64,000 bases of DNA from Pseudomonas sp. A34-9 (GCF_029543085.1 NZ_CP119967.1:2382501-2446500); one strand, 5' to 3'. Positions 32,076 through 40,819 are shown, numbered from the stretch's first letter. Notes: generated from the letters alone by a model not told the origin. Translations and numbers: made by a program.

Positions 32076-32582
32076 ATGAGTGTTTCGGTACTTGAACTGG
32101 AGTCAGTAGACCGCGCTGTTGCAATCGATGTGGGAACCAGCTGGCTGCAGAATGACCCGGATAGTCCGTTCCACGCAGTGATTGATGGTCAGGACTTGAT
32201 AGAGGAACGCTGCCTCTTGATCCGGGCTGATATTGAGACGCCTGAACGGAGAACCACCGGCCGTGTTGGATTTTGTAGCGTTCGAGTATGTGATGAGTTT
32301 GTAGAGCTGTATCGTTTCTATGTGGCTCCGCATTTTCGACGGTTGGGGATTGCTCGTAAAACATTGGCACTGTTTTCTGAGTATGTATCGAACGAAGGAT
32401 TTTCCGAATTCTATATTGAGGTAACCAAAAAGGAAGCGCTGGAGTTTTGGAAGGTTGCAGCTCAGGATTTCGCCGTTACCCCGGCAGGCCACATGAAGTG
32501 GAAGCTGAGCTTCGCCCCAAAGGATCTTCAGTCAAGGGAGCAAAGCATGGGCTGCAGTGGTGCGAATGCTAGTAGTGCATGA
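32076..32582 (+). CDS. GNAT-family acetyltransferase
   Basis: 168 residues. Motif A is clear: ELYRFYVAPHFRRLGIARKT, with the RRLGIA acetyl-CoA loop, followed by helix and strand (FSEFYIEVTKKEALEFWK). GNAT enzymes move an acetyl group from acetyl-CoA to an amine; the substrate is unknown. It lies alone between leftward and rightward cargo genes with its own 200-base upstream region. One of two GNATs in the K-I insert. Confidence 0.8.
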   Translation: MSVSVLELESVDRAVAIDVGTSWLQNDPDSPFHAVIDGQDLIEERCLLIRADIETPERRTTGRVGFCSVRVCDEFVELYRFYVAPHFRRLGIARKTLALFSEYVSNEGFSEFYIEVTKKEALEFWKVAAQDFAVTPAGHMKWKLSFAPKDLQSREQSMGCSGANASSA

Positions 32583-32665
32583 CCTGCTGCATGCGATGGA
32601 TTGGTGCTCAGTTTTGCGCGTCGTGTGGCTATGGTAGATTCCCGCTATTAACAAGGATCTAACAC

Positions 32666-32798
32666 ATGCGGATTTTGATTGCGGCGATAGCGGTAGCGCT
32701 GTTGGCGGGGTGTTACTAACGACTCGGTCAGTCCTAAAAAGGACGGTCGAGGCAGAGCTACTCTTGGAGAGCTTCAGACTGCGGATCAAGAATCTTGA
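32666..32798 (+). pseudogene. Frameshifted small lipoprotein
   Basis: ATG 32666 with AAGGA 9 bases upstream encodes MRILIAAIAVALLAGCY then stop, that is, a lipoprotein signal with lipobox LAGC and almost nothing after it. Skipping one base after the lipobox opens NDSVSPKKDGRGRATLGEL and on to a stop at 32796, which looks like a normal mature lipoprotein. Closely resembles the intact lipoproteins at 33889 and 34521. Alternatively the 17-residue peptide is itself made. Its 3' end overlaps the convergent 32758 gene. Confidence 0.6.
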
Positions 32799-33048
32799 GT
32801 AGCATCTGGGCATGCTCTGCACGAGTTGCTCTGTAGAACATACACCGGTCTAGAAGGATTGTTTTCATGCTTCGGGCTGACGCAAGATGTCTGGGCTCGA
32901 CAGAGATCGTTGCAGTCTTGCCGCTCCGGGTATCGGTCACTTCCAGATTGTAACGTCCAATCAAACCGTCATCACGTTTGGTGTGACCAAGGAATTTGAA
33001 GGTGAGGGCTGCTCCGGGCACGTTTTTCCCCAGGTGGATCTGCGTCAA
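32758..33048 (-). CDS. Hypothetical leftward cargo protein
   Basis: 96 residues, beta-rich then helical (LTFKFLGHTKRDDGLIGRYN, TATISVEPRHLASARS, CMFYRATRAEHAQMLLKILD). The start is a TTG overlapping the stop of the upstream GNAT gene (TTGA), implying coupled translation; a GTG at 33021 is an alternative. It forms a two-gene leftward operon with the GNAT at 33045. Function unknown; a GNAT partner is possible. Confidence 0.55.
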   Translation of the reverse strand: MTQIHLGKNVPGAALTFKFLGHTKRDDGLIGRYNLEVTDTRSGKTATISVEPRHLASARSMKTILLDRCMFYRATRAEHAQMLLKILDPQSEALQE

Positions 33049-33440
33049 AGTATCTTCTCTAAAGTACCGACATCAGTATTTACGCGAACATATCCTTTGC
33101 TCTCGTACCAGCAGGCTAACTCTTCGTGAGTTCGTTCGCTCCAATCAAGAGATCTAGCGTTTAATCTAATCTTTGTATTTCCAAGTTCAGCCGCAATACC
33201 CTCTGCTTGTGACAAGAGCCAATTCCCAATACCCCGGTTTCTGAAATTACTCAGTACGAAGATTTCGTAGATGAAACCCTCGGGATTTCCCCAATCTTCG
33301 TAGATTAGGAGCCCTACTTCTTCGTCACCTGATAGTGCGATGAAGTCGTGTGTCTTGGGACTTGAGCCTTTGTGGTAGCGCTCTTGAAGCACGGCGCTGT
33401 TGACTTCTTGCAGATTACTAATTTTCTTTAATTCGAACAT
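33045..33440 (-). CDS. GNAT-family acetyltransferase
   Basis: 131 residues. YEIFVLSNFRNRGIGNWLLS is GNAT motif A with the RNRGIG loop; ELACWYESKGYVRVNTDV is the usual C-terminal ending. ATG 33440 starts MFELKKISNL. Its stop overlaps the TTG start of the 32758 gene. Small stand-alone GNATs can act as acetylating toxins on tRNA, but those come with a ribbon-helix-helix antitoxin, which is not seen here. Substrate unknown. Confidence 0.82.
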   Translation of the reverse strand: MFELKKISNLQEVNSAVLQERYHKGSSPKTHDFIALSGDEEVGLLIYEDWGNPEGFIYEIFVLSNFRNRGIGNWLLSQAEGIAAELGNTKIRLNARSLDWSERTHEELACWYESKGYVRVNTDVGTLEKIL

Positions 33441-33597
33441 ACCTTGTCCTGCTGCGGGGAGGGGGGCGGCAAGAGGCTACTATCCAGAGGGAAAGGGCGT
33501 TACTGGGCATTTGTACAGGAATGCATGCATGCCGGAGGTCGTGATAGATTCTGGTCAACCGGCCATCAGGGCAGGACGAATGAAGCAAGGAGCTACC

Positions 33598-33783
33598 ATG
33601 GCAACACCTCCCAAGAAAAGTTACTTCACTGTTAAGTATGTGCGGACGAAACCAGGTGTGACGGCTACCAGAAGCGTTGGTAGCAGGTCGATCTCCGCTT
33701 ATACGGCGCAGGAAGCTATTAATGTGCTCGCCAAGGAATTTGGCAAAATCTATCCAGGGTATGACATCGAATACACTGCGTAA
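33598..33783 (+). CDS. Hypothetical small protein
   Basis: 61 residues. ATG 33598 has AAGGAG 7 bases upstream. TPPKKSYFTVKYVRTKPGVT and AQEAINVLAKEFGKIYPGYD suggest a small alpha/beta fold. Followed by a strong terminator. Family not recognised. Confidence 0.65.
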   Translation: MATPPKKSYFTVKYVRTKPGVTATRSVGSRSISAYTAQEAINVLAKEFGKIYPGYDIEYTA

Positions 33784-33809
33784 GCGTCGTTTGGTACATT
33801 TGCGATCAA

Positions 33810-33835
33810 AGCCCAGCCTACCGCTGGGCTTTTTG
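33810..33835 (+). terminator. Rho-independent terminator
   Basis: AGCCCAGC (33810-33817), loop, GCTGGGCT (33823-33830), T run. Confidence 0.9.
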
Positions 33836-33888
33836 CATCGGTTCATCGGGTGCTTTACATTGCTGGCATTTCCACAGGAGTGACCTGC

Positions 33889-34110
33889 ATGAAACTGATC
33901 GTAGGAGCGCTGGCTTTAGCGCTCCTAATGGGGTGTTCCCAAAAAAGGCAACCACTCGATAATCGTGACCCTTGCTTAGATTTCGGCCCCCCTGAAAGCT
34001 CAGGTTTTAAAGCTTGCTTAGATCGTCGAGCCCAAGCTCTGAAGGACCTGCTTGAGGGCACTGGTAGAAAACAGTATCAAATAGTTTTCGATGAAAAGGT
34101 CGATCCCTGA
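33889..34110 (+). CDS. Small lipoprotein
   Basis: 73 residues. MKLIVGALALALLMGCSQK is a type II signal with lipobox LMGC, giving a mature lipid-anchored protein of about 57 residues. ATG 33889 has AGGAG about 8 bases upstream. Similar in its signal region to the lipoprotein at 34521 and to the broken one at 32666. Possible role in phage exclusion at the envelope; inference. Confidence 0.72.
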   Translation: MKLIVGALALALLMGCSQKRQPLDNRDPCLDFGPPESSGFKACLDRRAQALKDLLEGTGRKQYQIVFDEKVDP

Positions 34111-34191
34111 CTCGAAACCACAAGCGCAACTGTAATTGGTATTGGAGCAGTAGCGCTGCGTGCTTCAGCCGATCTGCAATCGGAGCCGTAA

Positions 34192-34518
34192 ATGGAGCTG
34201 TTTCGCTTAAACGAACTCTTTTTCGATCACAATTGCGTAGCTGCGATGAATCTCGAAATGGTGGATTTCAAGTACAACCTCAGCCTGACTATGTCTTCCT
34301 CGGAGGATCCAGAAACCAAGGGTGTGACGGCTGTATTTCATGATGTCAGCTCACTGAATCTAAGCGGCTTCGGTGGCGGACTAACCCAATTCATGGACCT
34401 CGTCGTAACTCGCATCGACCGCGGTCTGGATAGAATCCGTTACGAGCTAAGGGATATCGAGGACGAAAAAATTTCGTTCTATTTCTTCACCTTCAGCGTG
34501 CGAGACCATAAGGAGTAA
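34192..34518 (+). CDS. Hypothetical cargo protein
   Basis: 108 residues, beta-rich, soluble (MNLEMVDFKYNLSLTMSSSE, GVTAVFHDVSSLNLSGFGGG, RIRYELRDIEDEKISFYFFT). Resembles small immunity-type beta proteins but no family is recognised. It is followed after two bases by a lipoprotein gene, so they are likely co-transcribed. Confidence 0.65.
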   Translation: MELFRLNELFFDHNCVAAMNLEMVDFKYNLSLTMSSSEDPETKGVTAVFHDVSSLNLSGFGGGLTQFMDLVVTRIDRGLDRIRYELRDIEDEKISFYFFTFSVRDHKE

Positions 34519-34520
34519 AT

Positions 34521-34865
34521 ATGCGGGTTGTGATAGGAGCGCTGGCGGTAGCGCTGTTGGCTGGGTGCTCGTCGCCCGGAGATGTGAAGAAGAACGATCC
34601 GACCATCAGCGCATCTACCATTAAATCAGCCAAGAAGTACGCTTTGTGCGTATTCCCGAAGTGGCAGGAGCAGCGCTCGACTTCGACCATGTCTGAGACA
34701 GAGAACGGCTATCGGCTGGTCGTTGCTACTGACATGATGACCGATGAGGTGCTTGAAGTTTCCAGCACTGGAGCAGGCAGCAAAGTCGCACTGTACCAGC
34801 GGTTGCCATGGTCCAAGATGTGGGGCCGAGGCGCGTTAGAAGCCGCTGTCCGCGAGTGTTTGTGA
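34521..34865 (+). CDS. Small lipoprotein
   Basis: 114 residues. MRVVIGALAVALLAGCSSPG is a type II signal with lipobox LAGC. The mature part (TIKSAKKYALCVFPKWQEQR, ENGYRLVVATDMMTDEVLEV) is a small alpha/beta domain. AAGGAG precedes the ATG. Followed by a terminator just before tail gene I. Confidence 0.75.
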   Translation: MRVVIGALAVALLAGCSSPGDVKKNDPTISASTIKSAKKYALCVFPKWQEQRSTSTMSETENGYRLVVATDMMTDEVLEVSSTGAGSKVALYQRLPWSKMWGRGALEAAVRECL

Positions 34866-34881
34866 CACGATCAAATTAATC

Positions 34882-34908
34882 AAAACCGCCAATTGGCGGT
34901 TTTTTTTC
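34882..34908 (+). terminator. Rho-independent terminator before tail gene I
   Basis: AAAACCGCC (34882-34890), loop AATT, GGCGGTTTT (34895-34903) continuing in T. It closes the cargo cluster about 20 bases before gene I. Confidence 0.9.
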
Positions 34909-34926
34909 GTCAGGAGAGAACGCGTG

Positions 34927-35520
34927 ATGGCTGCGGCGATTTCAATACCAACAATGACCACCATTCTGCTTTCCGGCCCGCTGGCGCGCCTATTCGGGCG
35001 CGTGCATTACCGAGAGCTCGGCAGTAAATCGGTCGGTGAGGCGTTCCATGCACTAAAGTGCACAATCGAAGGGTTTGAAGGGGCAATCAAGGATCTGGAT
35101 CGACGGGGCATGCGGTTCGCAATCTTCCGCAACCGGCAAAATGTGGGTGAAAAAGATTTTGCACTTGGAGGCGCTCAGGAAATTCGCATCGTCCCGGTGA
35201 TATCTGGTAGCAAGCGCGCGGGCGTGCTTCAAACAATTATCGGCGTTGTGCTGATTGCGGCCTCTTTCTTCGCTGGGGGGGCCGGCCCTTCGTTGTTCTC
35301 GGCCGGCCTCGCAATGACCGCCGGCGGCGTCATTCAGATGCTCAGCCCTCAGGCCGCAGGCCTGAAGCAAAGCGCATCCCCCGAAAACGCCCCGTCCTAC
35401 GCCTTCGGCAGCGCCAAGAACACCACGGCCAGCGGCAACCCGGTGCCGATTTGCATCGGTGAACGCCGGTGGGGTGGGATGATCATCTCAGCCTCGATCC
35501 TGGCTGAGGACAAAGCATGA
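34927..35520 (+). CDS. Tail assembly protein I
   Basis: 197 residues. It matches lambda gpI: TILLSGPLARLFGRVHYREL and EAFHALKCTIEGFEGAIKDL in the N-terminal domain, a Gly/Ala hydrophobic middle (IGVVLIAASFFAGGAGPSLF), and GNPVPICIGERRWGG at the end. ATG 34927 or GTG 34924 is the start. It is cut off from its usual neighbour K by the cargo cluster. Confidence 0.9.
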   Translation: MAAAISIPTMTTILLSGPLARLFGRVHYRELGSKSVGEAFHALKCTIEGFEGAIKDLDRRGMRFAIFRNRQNVGEKDFALGGAQEIRIVPVISGSKRAGVLQTIIGVVLIAASFFAGGAGPSLFSAGLAMTAGGVIQMLSPQAAGLKQSASPENAPSYAFGSAKNTTASGNPVPICIGERRWGGMIISASILAEDKA

Positions 35521-35786
35521 CCAACCATTCGACTTACCAGATCACCGTTCGCGACCTGTATCGGATCGAGAATGGGGTTGTTTGCGGCGACGAAGCGATC
35601 GTCGCCATTACATCTCAGGGACAGGAGATCGACCGCCTTCGGTTCGCTGGGAAATGCTCCTCGGCAGACGGCTTCTCGCGCAACTACTGGGGCAAGCCCG
35701 GGCTAACCGCCTCGCTGATTTCTGGTAACTGCAAGATCGAATTCAGCGTGCAACAGCCTGGCGCTATGGCTGAATTCCGCCCATGA
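35517..35786 (+). CDS. Hypothetical protein between tail genes I and J
   Basis: 89 residues, beta-rich (STYQITVRDLYRIENGVVCG, EAIVAITSQGQEIDRLRFAG). Starts in the stop of gene I (ATGA), so it is translated with the tail genes. It overlaps the convergent 35764 gene by 23 bases. Family not recognised. Confidence 0.65.
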   Translation: MTNHSTYQITVRDLYRIENGVVCGDEAIVAITSQGQEIDRLRFAGKCSSADGFSRNYWGKPGLTASLISGNCKIEFSVQQPGAMAEFRP

Positions 35787-35988
35787 AGTTGTCGGTGCCA
35801 AGTTCGTGAGAGCCGTACTCCACCTGATATCCAGTTCCGCGATTCGCGGCTTCAGACTCAGCAGCGTCCTTCGATGCGTAAATGTCGATGAACTTCCAAG
35901 GCGCTGATTGAATAACGCCCCAGCCAAGCACCCAGCCAGAGTTGTCGGGATCTTTCGGCAAATTCTTCGCAAGACTTCTGATTGACAT
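35764..35988 (-). CDS. Hypothetical leftward cargo protein
   Basis: 74 residues (MSIRSLAKNLPKDPDNSGWV, GWGVIQSAPWKFIDIYASKD). ATG 35988 has AAGGAG upstream on the minus strand. The leader resembles that of the 31541-31840 cargo gene. Sits just before tail gene J. Function unknown. Confidence 0.62.
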   Translation of the reverse strand: MSIRSLAKNLPKDPDNSGWVLGWGVIQSAPWKFIDIYASKDAAESEAANRGTGYQVEYGSHELGTDNFMGGIQP

Positions 35989-35997
35989 GACCGCTCC

Positions 35998-36070
35998 TTG
36001 GTTGTGAGAGGTCAGGAAATTACTACTCCACAGCGCGTGGTCGCTACTGGCATTTCATCCACGCTGTATG
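35998..36070 (-). promoter_or_regulatory. Conserved leader of a leftward cargo gene (copy B)
   Basis: Homologous to 31850-31922: GTTGTGAG, TTACTACTCC, then TACTGGCATTTCATCCACGC and TATG (to 36070) in the same order. It starts 10 bases before the ATG at 35988. Probably a shared cargo promoter. Confidence 0.5.
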
Positions 36071-36079
36071 GACACCCAC

Positions 36080-36102
36080 ACCGCCCCCGAGGCGGTTTTT
36101 TT
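36080..36102 (+). terminator. Terminator hairpin just before gene J
   Basis: ACCGCC (36080-36085), loop CCCGA, GGCGGT (36091-36096), then T. It ends about 10 bases before the J ribosome site, so J expression relies on read-through or antitermination. Confidence 0.8.
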
Positions 36103-36118
36103 ATGCCTGGAGGAAAGC

Positions 36119-39100
36119 ATGGGCGCAGCGCAACAGATCGAGATCCACGGCGAGAAGGGCGGCAGCAGCAAGCCGAAATCGCCGGTCGAAGCCAGTGATA
36201 GCCTGCGCTCGACCAACCTGGCGAAACTGCTGATCGCCGTAGGCGAGGGTGAGTTCGACAGCGTCCCGACCGATTACGACATCTACCTGGACAACACACC
36301 GATCCGCGATGCCAGCGGCAACTACAACTTTCCGAACGTGAAGTGGGACTGGCGCCCGGGCTCTGTGGATCAGACCTATATCCCGGGTATCCCGTCCGTG
36401 GAGAACGAGACTTCGCTGAACATTGAGCTGCGCAGCGATACTCCGTGGGTGCGCTCGATTACCAACACTCAGCTTTCGGCCGTTCGCATGCGCTTGGCCT
36501 GGCCGGCTCTGCAACGCTCCGATGACCAGGGCAATGTCGGCGGCTACCGGATTGAGTACGCAATCGACGTGGCCACCGACGGTGGCGCTTATCAGCAAGT
36601 GCTGCTGGACGCCGTCGATGGCAAGACAACCACGCGCTACGAGCGCTCGCGCCGCATCGATTTGCCGAATGCAAGCACCGGCTGGCAGATCCGCGTTCGC
36701 CGCCTGACGCCGAACCAGAACACCAACAAGATCGCCGACACGATGCTGGTGGCCGGTTATACCGAGGTGATCGACGCTAAGCTGCGCTACCCGAACACCG
36801 CGCTGCTCTACATCGAATTCGACGCCGAGCAATTCACCAACATCCCGGCTGTTACTGTGAAATGCAAAGCCCGGCGCTGGATGGTGCCGAGCAACTACGA
36901 CCCAATCCTACGAACCTATACCGGGACTTGGGACGGCTCGATGAAATCGGCCTGGACCAATAACCCGGCGTGGATCACATATGGCATTTGCACCGAAGAG
37001 CGCTTCGGTCTGGGCAAGCGCATCAAGCCGTTCATGGTCGACAAGTGGGAGCTGTACCGGATCGCCCAGTATTGCGATCAGCTTGTGCCGAACGGGCTGG
37101 GCGGTCAGGAACCGCGCTTTCTCTGCGACATGAACCTACAAGGCAAGGCTGATGCCTGGTCGTTGTTGCGCGACATCTCGGCGATTTACAGGGGCATGAC
37201 CTACTGGGCGCAGGGTCAGTTGGTGATGCAGGCGGACATGCCGCGCGCACAGGACTTTGACTACGTGTTCACCCGGGCCAACGTGATCGACGGCAAATTC
37301 TCTTATGGCAGCGCCTCGGCGAAGACTCGTTACACCCGGGCCCTGGTCAGCTATGACAACCCGGCGAACAACTACGACACTGACGTTATTCCGTTCGCCG
37401 ACCTTGATCTGCAACGCCGCTATGGCGACCGCCCGACCGAACTGAGCGCCATTGGCTGCACCCGCGCATCTGAGGCCCAGCGCCGTGGCAAGTGGGCGAT
37501 CTTGAGCAATAATCAAGACCGCACCGTGTCGTTCAAGACCGGCATGGAGGGCGTTATTCCTCTGCCGGGCCACATCATCCCGGTGGCGGATTCGCTGCTG
37601 GCTGGGCGGGAGGTCGGCGGACGGATCTCGTCAGCTGCTGGCCGCGTGGTGACGCTCGATCGCGATACCCAGGCCAAGGCCGGTGATCGGTTGATCATCA
37701 ACCTGCCGGGCGGCCGCGCCGAGGGCCGCACCGTGCAGAGCGTCAATGGCCGCGCCGTGACAGTGACTGTCGCATACAGCGAGCCACCGGTAGCGCAACT
37801 GCAATGGGCGCTCGACGCCGATGATTTGGCGATCCCGCTGTACCGCGTGCTGCGCACCAAGCGCACAACCGAAGGCGACTTCGAAATCAGCGCGCTGCAG
37901 TTCGAGCCGAGCAAGTTCGCTCACATCGACACCGGCGCTCGCCTTGAAGAGCGGCCAATCAGTGTGATTCCGATCACCGTCGTACCAGCGCCGGCGAGCG
38001 TTACCCTCACGTCGACGTCTTCGGTGGTCCAGGGCTTGGCCGTGGCCACAATGACGATCAGCTGGCCTGCCGTGGGCGGCGCAGTCGGTTATGACGTGGA
38101 ATGGCGCAAGGACAGCGGCAACTGGATCAAGGTCCAGCGCACCGGCATGACCAACGTGGACGTGGTCGGCATCTATGCCGGCGCCTACGTGGCCCGGGTG
38201 CGTGCGGTGAGTGCGTTCGACATCTCGTCGCAATGGCGCAATTCGATCCTGACCAACCTCAGTGGTAAGCAAGGATTGCCACCCGCATTGGCGTATCTGA
38301 AAACGATCAGCAAGGTTTACGGCATTGGTCTGGAGTGGGGGTTTCTGCCTGGTGCGGAAGATACCCAGCGCACTGAGATTTGGAACAACAAGATCAACGA
38401 TCTGGCGACAGCCGTGAAGCTGGCGGATTTCGCCTATCCGCAATCGAATCACGAAATGCAGAACATCGTGCCAGGCACCAGTCTGTTCTTCTGGGGGCGA
38501 CTGGTGGATCGCATTGGCAACGTGGGGCCATGGTACCCGGCAGTAAATGGTATCAACGGCCAGGTGAGCATCGACCAGTCTGAGTACGAGCAGTATTTCC
38601 TCGGAAAAATCCAAGAGTCAGCCTTGGGAGAGCAGCTTTTCAAAGAGATCGGCAAGATATCCGGCGACAGTGAAGGCTCGGTCAACGAACGGCTTGAACA
38701 GGCCAAGCAGGAACTGGAAGACCTGATCGGCGAAATCACCGATGCGATGGTCTACGACCCGGCGAAACCGTATGGGAAGGGCGAGGTGGTGCGGCTCGAT
38801 GGTCGCCTGTTCTCGGCCATCAAGGCTGTTCCCGTTGATACGCCTCCGCCGAATGCCGAGTTCTGGTACGACATGGGCACGATTGCCGAAACCTCCAATG
38901 CAATGGCGCTGCAGATCCAGAAGCACACCGCCCAGATCGATACCATCGACGGCAAAGTCACGGCGCAAGCATCGACGATGCAGGCGCTGCAAGCGGCCTG
39001 GCGGGAGGACGATGGTACGGGGGCAATGAATGAGGCCCTGAAGGCGTATCAGAACACGGCCAGCATCGTGACGAATGACAAGGTAAGAGCAGAGGAGAAT

Positions 39101-39724
39101 CTGGCGTCGGCTATGCGCATCACCACCCTTGACGCAGCCGTTGGCAAAAACGCTGCCAACCTCACCACGCTTGAGGAGGTGGTCGCCACTGACAAAGAAG
39201 CAACCGCCCAGAAAATTGAAACGCTCACTGCAACAGCCAATAACGCTACGGCGAAGGCCGAGTTTGCCAGTACGGCTGTTTCCGGTCTCAACGGTAAGGT
39301 TTCCGCGCTTACCACCATCAAGACTTCTACCACGGTGGGAGGCAGAACGGTGATGGCGGGTCTTGCCATCGGCGTGGAAGGAGAGCAGCAGGAGTCGCAG
39401 ATTCTCGCATTCGCTCAGCGATTCGCGATTCTGGATGAAGTCAGTGGCCAGATGATTGCGCCGTTTGTTGTACAGGGCGGCCAGGTTTTCATGAACACCG
39501 CAATCATCAGTCAGGCCTTCATCAAGGAACTGGTGCTCGGCATGACGCTGCGATCGGCGGCGCTCAACTCGCAAGGGTTGCCACTGCTGGAGATCAATAT
39601 ACCGGCGGGTACATTCACGCTTCGCGGCCAGTCCAGCACGGGTTATACCCTGCTGAACAACAACGGCATCTACGTCTACGACTTGAATTACATCGAACGC
39701 GCAGCGCTCGGGAAGATGACGTAA
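36119..39724 (+). CDS. Tail tip / central fibre protein J
   Basis: 1201 residues. The lambda gpJ pattern is clear: DSLRSTNLAKLLIAVGEGEF and DIYLDNTPIRDASGNYNFPN near the start, WPALQRSDDQGNVGGYRIEY, CDMNLQGKADAWSLLRDISA in the middle, fibronectin-like segments at about 640-740, coiled coil and a DUF1983-like C-terminus with LPLLEINIPAGTFTL. It carries host receptor specificity. ATG 36119 follows GGAGG. Confidence 0.93.
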   Translation: MGAAQQIEIHGEKGGSSKPKSPVEASDSLRSTNLAKLLIAVGEGEFDSVPTDYDIYLDNTPIRDASGNYNFPNVKWDWRPGSVDQTYIPGIPSVENETSLNIELRSDTPWVRSITNTQLSAVRMRLAWPALQRSDDQGNVGGYRIEYAIDVATDGGAYQQVLLDAVDGKTTTRYERSRRIDLPNASTGWQIRVRRLTPNQNTNKIADTMLVAGYTEVIDAKLRYPNTALLYIEFDAEQFTNIPAVTVKCKARRWMVPSNYDPILRTYTGTWDGSMKSAWTNNPAWITYGICTEERFGLGKRIKPFMVDKWELYRIAQYCDQLVPNGLGGQEPRFLCDMNLQGKADAWSLLRDISAIYRGMTYWAQGQLVMQADMPRAQDFDYVFTRANVIDGKFSYGSASAKTRYTRALVSYDNPANNYDTDVIPFADLDLQRRYGDRPTELSAIGCTRASEAQRRGKWAILSNNQDRTVSFKTGMEGVIPLPGHIIPVADSLLAGREVGGRISSAAGRVVTLDRDTQAKAGDRLIINLPGGRAEGRTVQSVNGRAVTVTVAYSEPPVAQLQWALDADDLAIPLYRVLRTKRTTEGDFEISALQFEPSKFAHIDTGARLEERPISVIPITVVPAPASVTLTSTSSVVQGLAVATMTISWPAVGGAVGYDVEWRKDSGNWIKVQRTGMTNVDVVGIYAGAYVARVRAVSAFDISSQWRNSILTNLSGKQGLPPALAYLKTISKVYGIGLEWGFLPGAEDTQRTEIWNNKINDLATAVKLADFAYPQSNHEMQNIVPGTSLFFWGRLVDRIGNVGPWYPAVNGINGQVSIDQSEYEQYFLGKIQESALGEQLFKEIGKISGDSEGSVNERLEQAKQELEDLIGEITDAMVYDPAKPYGKGEVVRLDGRLFSAIKAVPVDTPPPNAEFWYDMGTIAETSNAMALQIQKHTAQIDTIDGKVTAQASTMQALQAAWREDDGTGAMNEALKAYQNTASIVTNDKVRAEENLASAMRITTLDAAVGKNAANLTTLEEVVATDKEATAQKIETLTATANNATAKAEFASTAVSGLNGKVSALTTIKTSTTVGGRTVMAGLAIGVEGEQQESQILAFAQRFAILDEVSGQMIAPFVVQGGQVFMNTAIISQAFIKELVLGMTLRSAALNSQGLPLLEINIPAGTFTLRGQSSTGYTLLNNNGIYVYDLNYIERAALGKMT

Positions 39725-40020
39725 TGGACTATTACGGTGCGAGAACGAAAGACGCGATGGGGCGGGTGACACTGGAGTCGTCAACGATGACGGTCCGGTC
39801 GATTGTGACAAGGCAAGTCACCGTTCCTCCCATTACCAGTGACTTCACCAGCTTCATCAACATGCCGGAGATCACTGCTCAGTCGTTTGTCTGTGTGACG
39901 TTGCCCGACCCAACCAATGAGGGGGCTTCGCTGCCAGCGGTGTTCTGGTCGCCGGGCCAGCTCAGGGTCCGGCGCGGGCAGGGGTTGGTGCTCAACGTTT
40001 TTATTTTGACCTATCAATAG
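39724..40020 (+). CDS. Hypothetical tail-tip accessory protein
   Basis: 98 residues, beta-rich (MDYYGARTKDAMGRVTLESS, SFVCVTLPDPTNEGASLPAV). Its ATG overlaps the J stop (ATGA). Small proteins following J are common in Pseudomonas lambda-like phages; role probably receptor binding or tip decoration. Confidence 0.72.
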   Translation: MDYYGARTKDAMGRVTLESSTMTVRSIVTRQVTVPPITSDFTSFINMPEITAQSFVCVTLPDPTNEGASLPAVFWSPGQLRVRRGQGLVLNVFILTYQ

Positions 40021-40029
40021 GAGGAGGGC

Positions 40030-40755
40030 ATGGATTACGGATTCAGGTCGCGCAACGGCCAGAACTTCTTTCAGGTCGATAGCGAAAACAAAGTGCTTAA
40101 CGTGGCGGCTTTCGGCACCTATACGATCGGAAAGCCAGCGACGGCGCCCGTAACTATTACGCAAGCAGTCATCACTTATCCATCACCGATAACTACCACT
40201 GAAGCACCGCATGTGTTCCTGAACCCCTACAACCAAGGCATGTACCACTCATTGGTTCAGATGGGCGGGCCAGGGAACTGGACGGGTTTCTATTTCAGGC
40301 TGCATCTGATGTCGCCGTTCAATAGCTCCGACTGCAGTGGGCGCTGGCTCGTCGCAACATTCCGTTCGACTTCGCCACCCAACGAATACGACCTGCGCTT
40401 GCGCAACGCTGCGGGCGAGCAAATCTTTGTCGGCGCGGACAATCTTCTGGTGATGACCGGGCTGCCGATCAACGAAGGCTGGTCGCTCGATAATCGCGGC
40501 GGCGAGGTCTCTGGGATCTACTGGAGCGGATGCCAGATGCCCTGGACGGGGTCTTACGATGACTATTTTTTAGCATCCACATTACTCGGCGGAAAAATCT
40601 ACAACGGCAACACCACACTGCAGACACCATGCGGCTTTCATGCGGGCGTTCGTTCGACGCTCAACGGTTACGTGGGAGCCATGGTGAGCTCGGAAGGCGG
40701 AACGGCCAAGAGCGGGCGAACCACATTTGCGGCCAAGCCCATGCGGCCGCTGTGA
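40030..40755 (+). CDS. Hypothetical tail-tip accessory protein
   Basis: 241 residues. It starts MDYGFRSRNGQNFFQVDSEN, resembling the start of the preceding gene product. The rest is Gly/Asn/aromatic-rich with beta character, suited to a tip or fibre component. A ribosome site AGGAGG precedes the ATG; a terminator follows. Confidence 0.7.
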   Translation: MDYGFRSRNGQNFFQVDSENKVLNVAAFGTYTIGKPATAPVTITQAVITYPSPITTTEAPHVFLNPYNQGMYHSLVQMGGPGNWTGFYFRLHLMSPFNSSDCSGRWLVATFRSTSPPNEYDLRLRNAAGEQIFVGADNLLVMTGLPINEGWSLDNRGGEVSGIYWSGCQMPWTGSYDDYFLASTLLGGKIYNGNTTLQTPCGFHAGVRSTLNGYVGAMVSSEGGTAKSGRTTFAAKPMRPL

Positions 40756-40774
40756 TCCGGCCGCAAACCATCAG

Positions 40775-40796
40775 CCCGCCGAGTGCGGGTTTTTTA
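40775..40796 (+). terminator. Terminator hairpin before the tail fibre gene
   Basis: CCCGC (40775-40779), loop, GCGGG (40785-40789), then six T. Located 24 bases before the fibre gene start. Confidence 0.75.
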
Positions 40797-40819
40797 TTGA
40801 CCAAATTTAAGGAAATGCC

